From assembly GCA_015501605.1 (NCBI GenBank), contig JADNRZ010000008.1:2046001-2110000 (forward strand): 64,000 nucleotides of DNA, in the 5' to 3' direction. The DNA is from Panaeolus papilionaceus. Its lineage: Eukaryota > Basidiomycota > Agaricomycetes > Agaricales. Position 1 is the stretch's first letter, and every line of letters starts with the position of its first letter. Positions 1 to 13,445 of this stretch are shown piece by piece. Position numbers and translations under genes: made by a program. A model generated the notes under the pieces. The model searched no databases, was not told the DNA's origin, and saw nothing but the letters and a program-made list of their open reading frames with translations.

Positions 1-311
1 AAAAACGATTCCAGAACGCTTCCTCCAACACCACCCTGTACGACGACACAATGTCCATCCACCGAGCACCATTCCGAGTTCACCGCAACCCGGCTTACGC
101 GCATAATGGTAAGCGAAGACCAGAATGCGAAGTAAGACCGAGTAGCTTTCAAACCCTTGGTGGATGAGACAGTAGTGCATCGTCTCAGGCGAAGTGAACA
201 GAATCAAAGGAAGGCGAAGAACAAGCAAGAGATGAAAACAAGCCCAGGACCAAGGAAGAAAGAGCATCACAACGACAATCATGCGACCGGTACTTTCGAA
301 CTCGACATACC

Positions 312-385
312 CGATACATCTAAGGGAGCGTTGAAAGCGTCAACGTCACCTGTGTATCACCTTGACTGAACACGAGACACACAAT
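312..385 (+). repeat. dispersed repeat unit, copy 1
   Basis: This shares an ordered motif with four other places in the window: GGGAGC or similar, then a G(A/T)TGA(A/G)(A/G)GCGT block, then (G)CATCACCT(C/T), then TGAA and a short CGA-rich tail ending near TTGTCGAG. The match is by eye and is imperfect. It marks a repeat family of unknown type. Confidence 0.45.
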
Positions 386-3300
386 TGTCGAGAACGTCGT
401 CTTCCGGATCAGAGGAGGATGTGAGGGATGGTAATTAGATAAGATGCAAGAGAGGACAGCGGGGGAAGTTGTAAGTCGAAGAGAAGAGGGAAGGACGGGA
501 AGCGAAAAAAATGAAAGGAAGCAACTAAAATGCCAAAGATGACAGCGCTACGACGACGATGGTTGAGCGTACCGCTTCTCTAGGTCGTGTATTACAGGAG
601 ACCACTATGCGGTGTTAAAAAACATTGCGCGTGCATTTCTTCAATCCGAGGCAGCCCACCACGTTAACATCGGAGACCAAGGATGTTTATGAGCGATGAG
701 ATCTGAGAAGCAACATGATCTTTGGATGGTGGTGTTTGGGAGACAAATTAAGAAGAGAAAAAATAAATAATAAACGAAAGAAAAAGATAGGAGGGTAAAT
801 CAGAGTGCCGAAGACATCAACGTACACGACGACGATCGTGAAGGAAGTCATACTACGACCATGAAAAGGCATGCGAACCTGACAAAGCACAGGGAGAAAT
901 GCATCTACATCATGGGAGTCGAAGTCATCCCTGACGACCGTAGAGGAGCGTTGAGGTCGGAGAGCAGAGAAAGAGGCAAAAAAAGGGGAGGAGAAGTAGG
1001 AGACCGACGACAGAGAGGTCTTGATCAGGCTCATCGATCACGATCGCTTCGGTCCCATGCGAAATTCAAGGTCAAAGAACTCGAATCTTTACCGCCCAGT
1101 TCCTGATAGTAAATACCGCAAGCCGATGAAAGAGGGAGAAATGACAAGGCAGAGGAGAGACGGCGAACAACGTGGATGATGGAAGTTGTCAGTGCATCCC
1201 GAACATGGAAAGTCCGGGAGAAAAGTCCGGGGAACATCACGTGCCGATCAGCTGTGTGATACGTTTGGAGGGGTTGTCATCACGCGCGCAAAGTAATAGT
1301 GAACGCTTGTCATGTAAATTGAGCGCTTAGTCAAAAAAAGAACACATTTATACGTGTGGAGGACTAGAAACATTTTCTGTATGGTTACTCAGAATTTTAT
1401 TCCCTTAATACATGTGAAATTGAGAGAGATTTGCGCTAGTGTGAATGTCATGCTGACAGACTATTATTCATCTGTTTTTTTATTGAATTCAAAGTAATAG
1501 TTAAATTTTCAGGCCTACGGGCATCTAACAATGAAATCATGACTATTTTTACTGGGAGTCAGGCCTGTTTTAAATGCTAATCTAGTGTCGCACTGACCAG
1601 GCTACCTTGTGACGATGTGACAAATGTGGTGCGTCGACCAAAACACTATGCACTTGCCCAAAAATCTCGTTTAATTGACCAAATTGCTACCATATTCAAT
1701 TTTATGACTTTAAATGAAATTTTCCAATTAATTTGGGGTATTTAGCATGTTTTTGAGCCTCAATGCTTGTGCATGAAGACTTGACCGGCATTTTCCGCCG
1801 GACTGATCGCCGGAATTGTTCCCCGGAATTTCCAACTTACGAATGCCCTCGAAGTTGTGGTCAAGAAGGAGAACCGAACCGTGGTAGAGTTCTAGTACCC
1901 AGGACCCCAAGCTCATGTTGACATCCCAAAGAAGCAAACTAGAGGACAAGTGATCGGGGTCCTGAATGCGCCTCAGCTCAAATGCGAGTCCAATCCTCAA
2001 ATCATGTCAAAAGGTGATATCTTTGAAGGCCTCTCGGGAACCCATCGAATTTGACTAATGTTTAGGCCCTCTCAGTATGAGGCTGAACACTGTCATCTAT
2101 ACCTTTCATACAGACAATGGTACAAAATCAATCACGACAAACCATAGATTAATCGCTCGTACTAGGAGCATATTTCACGCTTCGAGGAATTGGATGTACC
2201 CTCTGAAAAGAGAACGAAATCCGACGAAACCAATACGGGAAGAACCTCTCAAGCGTAAAACTTAACTGAGAAGTAAGAAAAGGGACGCTTATTTACATAC
2301 ATGTGCCAAGATGCTATCCTTCTGCAAATTCCGAACTTTCATTGGGTCGCTTTTCCAGGATGGGACCCAACCATGCGTGAAACGCGGCCGAAGGGCGTAC
2401 CCTCGTGATTTGAGTCAGGGTTCCCTATAAACCCAGGAGCGCTCTGAGGATACAAGTTCACTGTCAGACATGCTGCTCATAATCTCTACTTCAACTTGAC
2501 GAGTGAATGTAAGGGGGACAAGGAAGTTTGACATCGTGTTCAACATATGACAAGCCTCTGAATTCGACAAATACTTGATGACACCCGAAGGTGGAATGTA
2601 GTAGCATTCGAACTCCAAAGTTGCGCGCAGTCACCAGCCGTTGTATCGGACCTCACGGTACGGATACTAAGGTTCAAAAGGTCCACCCAATCTCTTCCCC
2701 AAATACGAAAGGCACAAGTAAGTCAGTGCACACGTACGACGAAAAGTTCATCAAAAGTCGAATCAAAGCGCGAGCGCGACAAATTAAACCCGTTCGGTCC
2801 TCAAAACCAGAGAATGAATCATTTGACATCACACCGAAATAAAACCAAGGGTGATAGGAGACGAACGCTCTTGAAGAGGCATGTAGGACCTGCAAGCACA
2901 GCCACCACCGAGTGTCCGAGACGAGATACGGAACCAGTTCACTTGTAAACAAATGACACGCGTCATTGTGCGCAATTATGAACCGGGGAATTCAAGTTCC
3001 CTGCACACTCGGTGGATAAGCCCCACGCTTTAGGTACCTTCGCCTCAGAGCCAATGAAAAGTCGATGGCATCCAACTCTGGTCCACACCACCACACTTGG
3101 TTAGACACTGGTGTCGTCGTACCTCATAAGTAGTGGTGGAGGGGAAAAGCAACACATCATTGACATCATCAACGAACAAGAAAGATTGACATCCATCACC
3201 AACACAAACTAGAATAAGCAACCGCCATACGATATGCCAACGACACAAATAAACACACTTTTCACAAACCAGAGGAACGTCTGACATATCACGCACTTCC

Positions 3301-4477
3301 ATAATGAAAAAAGTGACAAAAGCTCCTCAGGTTCGTTCACCAACGAACCTGATTGAGTTGGGTTGTTGAATAAACGGAAGGCATGAAGATGGAGCAAAGA
3401 AATAACGATCAGGGAAGGGTGAAGGCGGGGCAAAACAAGAAAAAGGCGAGGCAAATACGACGACGGTAACGATGGCTTCATGTCCAGCTTTGATGAACCA
3501 AGGCGACTATGATGCGACATTATAAAGTGCAAAAAGATACATTGACTTGGTTTCGGAAATAACCTCGCCACCGTCGGAATCCCCCTCACACCGCCTTCCT
3601 TCCGAAGTTCAACAAACACAAAGTGATATCTGAAAGGTGGAATACGAAGAATGCTGCCCTCACACGACAACATAACACAAGGACAGGAGAACCCCACCGA
3701 GCACCCAACTAAAAACCCATACTAGGCGTTCATAAACCGCCAAGATTGTTCGAATAACAACCAGGTAGCATATAAAGCCAGGTATTAGGGACTGTCGATA
3801 TACTCGGTGGCTAGTTTCGTTGTTATGATTACCGTCAGAGAGGGAAATGAACCCAAAGGGTGATGGGCCATGATCCATCCCCCATCCTCCATTTTCACTT
3901 CCAGTACCAAGAATGCTCAACGCCTGTCAACGATACATCCTCCACTATCCACCGGAACCACGCCACCGGGATTCCACCGACGGCTGACAAGCACCTGAAG
4001 CAAAGTAATACTCAAAGTGCAAAGTAAACCGAGAGCCCTCGCCGTTGCATTCGGTGCATAGGCTTTTGGTATCGTCTATGAGATCAAGATAAGATAAATC
4101 GTCCAACCATCCAACCATCCATTCATCCCACCCTACGATGCGCGATGATACAACCCCCAACAACCACGGAGTGTTGGTAAAAAATGCATATATGTACAAC
4201 CCAGTACACAGACATCGTGAACCATGACCAGAGACAGGGATCACAAATAAAACTAGGGATCTTCTAGATCGCACTCGGTGGATAGAACCAGTATTTCATC
4301 GTCGAGGTTTAAGAACTCTCACGTTGAACACAAGGGAAAGGGGCAGGACGATGGTAAAGCCACATCAGAGAAGGACAAGAATAAGGAGAGAAAGTAGGGA
4401 AAAGAAAGCGGGCACCCCAGGCCAATGAGGAAAGACACCACACCGACGATCGTATTAAATCCCTTCGGATTATAACA

Positions 4478-4550
4478 CAGGGAACACTTGAGGCGTTAAC
4501 GTTTCAACAGTGCATCACCTCGAATAACCGTGGTTTCATACAGTCGTCGG
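4478..4550 (+). repeat. dispersed repeat unit, copy 2
   Basis: It carries CAGGGAACACTTGAGGCGTT, a short spacer and GTGCATCACCTCGAATAACCG, followed by a CAGTCGTCGG tail. Closest to the copy at 13805, which has the same TTGAGGCGTT and GTGCATCACCTC blocks. Confidence 0.45.
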
Positions 4551-6537
4551 GGAGTGTCATCTCTATGGTATGAAGTCATGACGAGTCGTACTGTAAAAGT
4601 CGACATTATCAGAAGACAAGGAGCGACAGGGCGTGGAAAAAAGGAAGAGAGGAATTTGGAGGCATATCCACCAAGGAGAGACCAAGAGGAGAGGAGGAGG
4701 AGGAGGGAGGGAAGAGGGAAGACGAGAGAGGGGAAGTAGGATAGGGAGGTCTTGGAGTCCCTGCTTATGTTCGCATTAAGGTTTTTGGAGTCCGACGTTC
4801 CTCAGTCTAACCCCGAGGATACGCTGTTGAGAGATTCGAGCCCTAAGTCTGTCTCTTGGGAACAAGAAAAATACTGACTTGTACACCTTACGGTGATGCG
4901 CGTGCGATCCGGCTAACGATGCAAAATAAAAATACACTACACGGAAAGCGAACTGCTGAAGGGGCGCTCTGAGGTTGCGGGTCCCGGACTTCGATGCAGA
5001 GGGTTTACTCGTTGTCCTAGGTAGTTGTAGAAGTAGATAGTAGATTTAATATAGAATGATTTTGATGTCTTAATCTGAGTGAAGGAAAGGAAGCGAAAAG
5101 TGTCTGTCTTAAAACTATCCTAAGTACATGGTTTATATATTAAAAGTAACTACATTAAGAGGAGCTGAGGTCGTCATAAACTACACATAACCTGGTCATA
5201 GAACCCAGTAACTGGTAATATCCTAAAATACAAGGAGTAAAATGTAAAACTACATTTGAATTGAATCCGGAACCAAGAAACTGTAACTGGACATTGAAAT
5301 GTAAGGGATAAAAGCGAAATGTGGAGGAAAATGAAGAGGGGATTTATGAGTGTTTGAGAAGGGAATAAATGTCGTCCTAATGGGTTTTACGGGCGCTAAG
5401 TGCAAGTATGGGCGGGGAATGAATCGGCCCATTGCTTAGTCATAAAAATACTTACTATAATTTCATGACTAATCCTATTCCAGGGTGTAGGGGCGATAGG
5501 TGCTCATCAACGGTTGAGACTTTCTTCGCTTTGCACATCCCAGTCGTCGGTTCCTGCTCGGAAATCAATGAGACCCGCTTCGTGGGCTCTTCGTGGGGGT
5601 CACACGCCCCTATTTCTGCCAACACAATGGTCACCAGACTAAAATCCACTCTATATATTACAGTTAAAATCTAATTACTAAACTCGTATGTAATATTGAA
5701 TTGTACATGCTGAAGTGTGAAGGCAGGACGAAACAGGCTCCAACTGAGCGTTACGGCTTTGACTGAGTTGAATGGAAGTGGAACACCCACCCAGATGAGT
5801 CCGAGGGCCAGACGTTGTCTCAGAATGTCCAATCCTTAGAATAAGTGGAAATCCGACATGTAATCGCTGATGTGCGCGTGGGGAGGCTTCGGCCAACAAC
5901 ATGGCTCTCCTTGATCACAATCATCTATTTCAATGATGTAACATCTTCTTGTGTATCTCTGCGCGAATATCGCGTTAATCTTGTGTGTATTATAAATTCA
6001 AATGTTTACTCCGACGATTACATGACCAACGCGAAGATGAATGGCGCCGATGCGTTAACCATTTGCACATGTGATGTCTAATGCCAGTGTGATGAAACTA
6101 CATTCGTCACGGAAGTGAGTATGGAGATTCAATGTCGCACAGTAAGAGGGGAAAAGGTCTCGCTCAAGTCAGTCCACCTTGACTTGATGGTGGTTGGAAT
6201 ACGAAGGGAGAAGAAATTAAAAAGAAATTAATGAAATAAACGGAATTTAATGCCCGTACTCGTTTTGGGACGCGCTGTTGCGAGGTGAAGTGGTCGGTTA
6301 TCCCATTTTGTGTTGTGGCGGCTGATAGGACCGATAAGACCAATGCTAGTGATGATAAGAGCGCGCCTCGGATGGGGCAAACAGATCGTGATGACTGGGA
6401 TGTGTAAGCAACGACGCGTGGAACGCTGCATGCGTGTTGGTAAAATCAAAAATGGAGCGATTACGGGTGCAGGTGAGCGTGCTGCTCATTAACAACAGTT
6501 CAGAAAAATAAATGAAGCGTTGTACGTACCTACGCCT

Positions 6538-7787
6538 TCAGGCCCTGCGCTTGAACCATTTGCTTCCACGATGTGCTGCAGCATTGAGCAAGCGGCGAAG
6601 AAGACCCTTGAGAGCGAGCTTCTCCGACGCGCGAGGTAATGGTTGGGGGGATGGTGAAGGCTGCGACTCTGGGATGGGCTCCTCGAGGATTTCCGACTCC
6701 TCTGCCCATTGTTGGAATATCTCCACATGCTGAGGATTCTCCGCAGTAATCTGGGCAGCGATGGCCTTGCGGAGACGCTGGGCTGCTCGATGAAATCCGA
6801 ACGGCAGTGGTCCAAAGTTGATTAACTGGCCAATGAACTTGATGAGTGTCTCGTGATACTCCCTCTCATTTTTCTCGAGGATGTCCCTGAGTTCGGTGTT
6901 AGTTTGCGATTCGGATTGAGCCAAATCTGACTCAATCATCCGTTTCGCCTCAAGAGCGACCTCGATGCGCTCGTGTAGATCTTGATATAGGTGGGGGGAT
7001 GCTGAAGATGTGGGTTTGGAAAATGAATCTACCGCAGCATTACGACTAACATCCAGCACTTGCAATGCGGAGTTCTTGGTATTCATAAATTGAGTTATGC
7101 ATTCCCGATACTTTCCAAAAAAGTCCTACAGAGAGAAAAACAATCACACCAGAGAAACTACAGAAAAACCTCAATATATAATTACCTGGAAAACTTCATC
7201 TCCCAGTTGGACAAAGTTAGACTCGGCTCGTTTTCGAGTCCGTTCATTGTGCAGCGTGTCCCACATGGTGGTCACGAATGTCACTGTGCCACGATCGTTA
7301 CCCTGCGCCAGAAGCTGCTTGATCATCTTGATTGTCTTGCGCCGACTTCCGGGTAGTCGTGTTTCTGCAATGGGAATGAAAAATAGGATTCTGTTGACAT
7401 ATTGTAAACTAAAAGTACAAATTAATAGGATGCAACATGCTAGATCAGAGGAATTATGTTACTCATTGTTCTTCAGCCACTTCCTAACCATGTCGATAAT
7501 TTCAACCTCAGAAATCTTCGCGTCGGAAAATCCGGGGGTATCAATGAGATACACCGGGCCCGGGGAAGGGAGACCAGGAGTTGTTGACAAGACATTCACG
7601 AGGTGGTAAGCGTTCACGGTCTGTGTATAGCCGTCCAGTTGGTCTTTGGAGATTGAAAGTTGCCCGGATTCGCCAGCGAGCGCTTCGATAAACTTGATAT
7701 GCATCGAAAATATTCAGCTACATTGGACCTCACTGATACAGACGATGCTTGACTTACTGAGCTTTTCCCGGCTCCCGTAGGTCCCAT
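6538..7787 (-). CDS. fungal P-loop GTPase (AIG1/GIMAP-like), single module, C-terminal helical tail
   Basis: A predicted cytosolic GTP-binding protein of about 330 residues. The G1 P-loop reads GPTGAGKSS and is split from the following FIEAL by an intron placed directly after GKSS (donor GTAAGT, acceptor ATATCAAG). G3 reads LIDTPGFSD. A short exon then gives ILFFIPIAE, the strand that reads IYLHRIT in the other modules of this window. The G4 region reads FVTTMW, with no classical NKxD. After residue about 165 comes a long charged helical region, then a proline-rich stretch and a basic C terminus ending KWFKRRA. The true start is uncertain: the exon holding the P-loop begins after an AG at 7789, and ATG 7787 lies just inside it. 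An ATG at 7953 could begin an upstream exon (reading MELPELGMLEITGDI), but I found no in-phase join. Family function in fungi is unknown; animal and plant AIG1 relatives act in immunity and on membranes. Confidence 0.8.
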
Positions 7788-8847
7788 AATGCTATATAAA
7801 TTCATTCACCAAATACATAGTGATCAACAACTATTCGTGCTATCACACGCACAGATATAAGCATGGGTACGGGTAACTTGGTATGCGACCAGACACTGGT
7901 TCGGTATAAATGTCACCGGTGATTTCAAGCATTCCGAGTTCAGGAAGTTCCATGATGATGGTGATTGTGGATAAGTGTGATTTGAAGGTTGTACGTGTTC
8001 CTGAATGGATAAGATGATGAGCGTCGGAGGGAAGGTGTCATCGAAGGTTGGGTGCTCGTCAGACAGAGGGCGATTATCTCAATCATCTTATCGTGCGTAT
8101 CTTATCGCACAACAATCTTATCTTTTTGTCTTCATCCCGTCGAAACTGATACTTATGATAAAATTAGAACTGTGCATTCCGTTTCGGTTGGTGATGGGCT
8201 CCTCATACACCGCACCTTGTGAGTTCTGCGATTGCATCGTTGAAAATTGCATTCACTGACCGACTTGTTGTCTCCTCTTGGAAGCACCTCGAGTTGTATC
8301 CATTCACTAACAAGACTATATGGAACGGGGAAACCTTTGGTCAGGTTCACAGCGGAGTAGTTGGTCTGAGACAATCCTCTAATGTATACATTTGTAGTTT
8401 ACTCCATATAGAAAGGAAAATGGGGTATGATGGTTTAATTTTATAACTGCGGGGTGCTGCTTCGAGCACATGCTCGAATTGGTTGCTGAGAATGGACCCT
8501 TTCCGCTTGGAAAATCAGACTGGGAATCGAATTGGTATTGGAATTGGAATTGGAAGTGCGACATTCGATTCGCAAATGGTTTGATAACAGATATGATGAG
8601 CATGAGATGGAGCCTTTATGAGGGATATTCTTGGATAAGGTACGAAGGAGAGAAAGACAGAGGAAAGGGAAATGAAAATACGTTCGAACCATGACACGAA
8701 GGGGTAGCCCATGTTTCATGTCATGATATACATCTTTTACGGCGCGCTGCATTAACTACACAACGATAGACTTGAATTTAGATACAAGGCACCCCAAACG
8801 GCAAAACATAATTGTTCAGAATCGAGTACCCATAGGAGCCTCACTGG
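7788..8847. other. intergenic, no supported gene
   Basis: Short reading frames only. It includes a small simple repeat of GGAATTGG-type units near 8530-8560. A possible upstream exon of the GTPase lies at 7951-7953 onward. No RNA gene or mobile-element signature was seen. Confidence 0.5.
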
Positions 8848-9567
8848 TCAATCACTCGTAACAGTGGCATAAGGTACGAGTGGTCCCGTAATCGTGTTGC
8901 TAATCGTAATGGTGCTGATTTCCGTCTTGGTGGTAGGCGTTCCATTCACAGTGAGCGTCTGGACGTTCAGGATGGGATCGATAAACTCTTGCTCACATAC
9001 CCCTTGCTGCGTGTCGGCGTCGTACTGGCAGTTACGGGTGGAGTCGACGAAGGCGAATTGTCCGCCGTTGGGTAACATTGTGGGGGTGGATATGACGCCT
9101 GTGGCGGTTGCGTGAAGCTGGGATTTTCCTTCGACGCGGATATCTAGGTATATTATATAATGTGCATCAGTACGTGAAGCCAGTCAAGGCCTCATAAGTC
9201 GTCATGAGATGTGTCCAGTAAAAAGTCGTACAGTTAATCGTCTTTGGTGTGGATAGCACAGTATACGTCGCGGTGGCGGTATTGTCGTATACGAACATGA
9301 CTTCCTTAGTTCGAACGTCGTGGACCTCATATGAAGTGACATCGGCGCCTTGGGAGGGGTTGATGGCCTTGATTGACGTTGTGCCATCGATTTGATAGCT
9401 GAAGGAGGGCAGTCCTGTAGGTAGAGCGTCTGTTACGCTGACGTCATACAGAGTGACGACGGCGGCGCCTGTTCGAAGCGGTTTAGTCGATGCTAGTAGG
9501 ACTTGTCTGGATACTCACACGCGTGCGTAGCGAGCACTGAGAGCAAGATGAAAGTCTTGATAAACAT
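8848..9567 (-). CDS. secreted protein of unknown function
   Basis: Three exons (9567-9519, 9468-9232, 9143-8848) splice to exactly 582 bases, 193 residues. Donors are GTGAGT and GTACGA; acceptors are AACAG and CCTAG. The N terminus MFIKTFILLSVLATHAC is a signal-peptide-like hydrophobic segment, so the product is probably secreted. The body is rich in Thr, Ser and Val with beta-strand character (for example TLYDVSVTDALP and TLTVNGTPTTKTEISTITIS) and contains Cys in the CQYDADTQQGVCEQEF segment, which could form one disulfide. I do not recognise the family. It resembles the many small beta-rich secreted proteins of wood- and litter-decay fungi only in general style. Confidence 0.75.
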
Positions 9568-12177
9568 GACAGTGGCACGATACTCAGCCTTTGAGGGAAG
9601 AAGACGGGTGTTATGAAGGTTTCTTGTGAGGTTGCTTTTTATACATTATAAGATATCATCCATTTCCATACACAGCAAGATAAAGATCAAATTTCGTCTT
9701 TGTAGGACTTGATATTCTGATGTGCACAAATAACGTACCACACCGTTTGAGATGGGCAGTGTGGCCGGCTTTTCAACCTCACACGCATCGAATCCGAGCA
9801 CCATGGGGTGAAGTACTGAATTCAACGGTCTTGGGCTATTCAAAAACTTTCTTACAATTGCCATTGAGTGGCTTGTTGACAGGCATGTGCCTGCGGATGG
9901 AAGTTTCTCCGCAATATGATGCCGCTTCAGCTGACCCTGAGGATCTTCCTCCTCCTCCACTGTACCTCTGACTTTGGAGGCGATGCTACTCAAAAGAAGC
10001 AAAGGATTGGCGGGAAGATCAGTGGTTCTTCCATGGACGGTAGACGTGCCGATGTCATGTGTTGACATGAATGAAGAACGAGGAGCTAAAAATAGGGATA
10101 ACTATAGACAAGGCGTTGTAAATAGACCTAAGATTCAAATTCGGCTCCTCCCGGCGCAGTGGCTTGAATGAATGCGAGACGGGCAATGGAGAGGTCTACG
10201 CAGCACTGTATTATCATAGGCCAAGCCTTGGGTGGTATGACACAGTTGCACCTGTACAATCTGTGTGCGACGGTATGATTTGACCGGAGAAGTATACAGA
10301 TATCATCCATTCAATAATAGTTCTGTAAAATCCTGAGGGCCACCCAGTTCCTGTTGCGAATATATGATTACCCTGCAAGCCGAGTGGCGACCCACGAGGT
10401 GAGCGGGTATCTGTGCCAGGGTGATGTGTTTGTAGAACAAACAGACTCGGAGTGAGCGACTTGAGATTCTCGGTTCATTATTACCTCGTTTGAAGTGATA
10501 TTGCATGGGGGTCCGACGTCCATTACAGGTGTTACATGACTTGCAGACAGCAGACAGAAGTATTGGTGGCGTCGAACAGTACAGCAGTAATCACTAGCAG
10601 TCCTAGACACGTTCATCCAGTTGCTTTCCGTGGGGAAAATGCGGGGCGCACCCATCTTGATGGGTTACTGGGTGGTTTGGGGCCTATTACCCGTCTTGAT
10701 GATCCTCTATAGATAGCACCATACCAGAAGCGTCCGTGAAATTGTGGGCTCGGAGATTTCGCGCCCATCAGAAAGAGAAGACATTGGAAACGAATGCTGC
10801 CCATACTGCACAGAGATGCTGAGACTTTCCTAATATAATTTTGATTTCTTTGGTAAAATACAGATGCGTCGCAACACTTGCAACGTTCCACAGCGAGCTC
10901 TAACGCGGCGGGGCGGCATGGGGATCGCGGATATACTTTTTCACGCGGATGCTGATGGTACTCGTACAGTACAATGATTGAACGTGCTATTTCAGAACAT
11001 TTCCTCCGACAATGTCAACGCCAGTATACGCCGCTTCCCATCTGGTCGACCAAACCGGGATATGGAATACTCACCAAACCTGGTCCATATACAATAGCCT
11101 GGGTGAGTACATACTGCATACAACGCGCATTATATTAACCAGCATCATATGTGAATTGGACAAGAACTTCAAGGTGACTTGTTGAGGAAACCCCGGGCAT
11201 CCGAGTAAAGCAAGCAAGCAGACGCATCTAGCTATCGCGCTTTGCCTCCGCGAAACTGAGATTTGATCCACCGCACCACCTTACTCTCCAATACACGCTG
11301 TATCTGCCCATATGTTTAAACCTGAAAACGCCCAAGAACCCATTCCTCGCAAATACTTTCTCCTGATGAATGCAACCCTCGATAAGAACTCCCTTATCTC
11401 CGTCATACCACATGAGGAACAGGAGAATCGTCTGGATTGCGGATCGACGATGGCCGCTGAGTTTGACGTCTCATCTCATTTCACCATTGAGTAATATCTA
11501 CGGGTACACAGCGACTCAAGAAAACACAAAGGAAGGGCACGAACGCTTGCTTACCTCTTCGTACCCCTATGTTTGGCTCAACGGGACCTACCCAGCCATT
11601 GCGTACCGCCACTTGTTTTAAGGTTGAACTACAACCGCCATCATCACCAGCACTCGGCCTATCACTCTATCACAACCTCTCGCTCATCCCGTCGTCTCCC
11701 ATTGTCAGGGTTGTCAAGTCCTGTGCTCCTGCCCCCAGTCGTATTTAATCCCCCGACGCAGCCCAAACAGCGAAATGTCGGACCCCTATTTGGGAAAAAT
11801 CGGATGGCGTTATATAAAGAATTGCAAGGGCAAAGGGCTCTGCCAATTCCCCCTTACCTAACCCCCCACCCACAAAATCTCACTGCTCAATCTCCGGTGA
11901 GACGCGCCTGAACGGACGGTCCCTCCCCCTTTAGGTTATAACACACCCAAGGAGAATTTGTGAAAATCACGAGTGAGTCCAAGTTGCTTCCGCGCGTCCT
12001 CTCGGGTCGAAATTTCACCTTCGTTCGACCCGCTTAGGCGCACGAAAGCACTCGGAGACATAGACGTGTTCGTTGCTGATACTCTTCTCTCTTCGTCTTG
12101 GATACATAATCGGAATCGCAGGCTCATAAAGAAACCCTCGACGCGGTCAACCCACAACACCCCAGCAGCATCAAGCA
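9568..12177. other. intergenic, no supported gene
   Basis: Several reading frames of 60-140 codons exist but none shows a family motif, a conserved start context or linked exons. Plus-strand 11500-11930 is C-rich and looks like an upstream region of the lactonase remnant that follows. No RNA genes were recognised. Confidence 0.45.
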
Positions 12178-12470
12178 TGGTTCATCGCATCCTCGTCGCC
12201 TCATACACCAACGACATCGTCACCCTCACGTTCGATCCCAACACATCGAGCTTATCCGTGTCGTCGTCCATCGAAGTGGGATTCCACCCGTCGTGGATCA
12301 CCGCCAATCCCAAGCATCACCCAGGCGTGGTGTGGAGCAGCCTGAGGGAAAGGTGTTGGCGCTGAAGTACGATGAGGAGGGTAAATTGGAGAAGTTGGCT
12401 GAAACGGAGAGTGCGGGGCATTCGCCGTGCTCGTTGTTGGCGCTGAATGATGAGGTTCTTGTTGCGAATG
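12178..12470 (+). pseudogene. truncated 6-phosphogluconolactonase-type (seven-bladed lactonase) gene remnant
   Basis: From ATG 12178 the frame reads MVHRILVASYTNDIVTLTFD, then SIEVGFHPSWITANP, the typical first blade of fungal lactonase/YbhE-like beta-propellers, which hydrolyse 6-phosphogluconolactone or related lactones. Near 12335 the reading frame must shift by one base to continue as EQPEGKVLALKYDEEGKL and SPCSLLALNDEVLVAN. After about 12470 homology stops, although full-length family members are about 360-400 residues. What follows resembles repeat DNA (compare 12540-12610 with 3110-3160). With both a frameshift and loss of roughly 70 percent of the protein, this is a dead fragment. Confidence 0.7.
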
Positions 12471-13234
12471 TACGTTGTCGTCGATTCAATCTACTCATCC
12501 GATCCTAACGTGATCCAAGGTATAGACCCGATGTCACGGTGGAAGGAAGGTAGCTCTTGCCGTCGTAGTTGTGGTGGAGAGGAAAAAATACAACATCGAC
12601 GCAGCATAACTACCATCCCCATGACCCAACAAAAACCCGCGCCATGCACTAAATATTACCCTCCCCGATATATATCAGACATCCCTCCAACTACTAATAC
12701 TGTTTGAATACACTTGATGTGCTGACACGACTCTACTACTGGTCGAATTCATGAAGGCCAAGTGCGACCCGGACTACGAGCACTTCTCAGCGGACTTGAG
12801 AGAAAAGGTGCGAAGTAAACCGGGTATCTTTGCCGATGAATTCATACGGTGGATAGGGCGTGGTCCGCGGGAGCCAGGTGCGATTAAAGTTCAGTTCTCC
12901 ATCCATTCATCTCGCCCCACTAAGTATTTGCGACGGCACAACTCCCGCGGTCCAGCAAGTGCAGATTCGGAAATGTAACCCTGCTTAGAAGCATAGCGAC
13001 CAGAGCTGGACATGACAATCAGTTTGCAATGCAAGACAGGGAATATTCGACCCGACATTTGGTGGAGACAATCATGAGGCGAAAGTAAAGGGTAATCGCA
13101 AAATCACGCCTGGAATAAAGAAGAGAGAGTGAAAGAAAGAAAAACAAACACCCAGGACTTGGAGCGATGAAGAAAGAAAAACAACGCAACATGAATCCTG
13201 TGGGGGTTCAGGCGCGTATCCTGTATCCTGGATT

Positions 13235-13330
13235 ACAGGGAGCACTAGAGGGGTTGAAAGCCTCAACGCTGATAATGCATCGCCTTGATTGAACACACGA
13301 TACCTCAACGGTCAAGAAACGACAAGACAC
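13235..13330 (+). repeat. dispersed repeat unit, copy 3
   Basis: Contains ACAGGGAGCACTAGAGG, TTGAAAGCCTCAACG, GCATCGCCTTGATTGAACAC and a GTCAAGAAACGAC tail. It is followed directly by another copy starting near 13352. Confidence 0.5.
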
Positions 13331-13351
13331 AGGACATGATGATATATCACA

Positions 13352-13445
13352 GGGAGCGCTAGAGCTGTTGAAAGCGTTAACATCGACAGAACATCACCTG
13401 GGTGAAAAGCATATCCCGCGATTGTCGAGTACGACACGTTTGGGA
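13352..13445 (+). repeat. dispersed repeat unit, copy 4
   Basis: Contains ACAGGGAGCGCTAGAGCTG, TTGAAAGCGTTAAC, ACATCACCTGGGTGAA and a GATTGTCGAGTACGAC tail, matching the order in the copies at 312 and 13235. Confidence 0.5.

Larger units (their letters stand above)
1..6537. other. repeat-like DNA with no supported gene
   Basis: No open reading frame here resembles a known protein or shows a coherent exon series. About 1-1250 and 3300-4740 are purine-rich on the plus strand and contain degenerate copies of the motif family listed separately (for example near 312 and 4478). Variants of CGACGATCGT recur near 552, 825 and 4445. About 1290-2080 and 5030-5440 are AT-richer and show nothing recognisable. 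The composition suggests decayed mobile-element remnants, but no terminal repeats or transposase/reverse transcriptase motifs were seen. Confidence 0.6.

Noticed and set aside
3209..3697. 162-codon minus-strand open frame in repeat DNA
   Set aside because: Lies in purine-rich repeat-like DNA, which gives long pyrimidine-strand open frames with Phe/Leu/Ser bias by chance; no motif or splice partner.
8675..8700. GTTCGAACC resembling a tRNA B box
   Set aside because: No matching A box, acceptor stem or anticodon loop at the right spacing. No tRNA, rRNA or CRISPR array was found anywhere in the window.
9646..10068. 140-codon minus-strand open frame
   Set aside because: No recognised domain, no signal peptide and no supporting exons. 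Could be a lineage-specific gene, but evidence is too thin.
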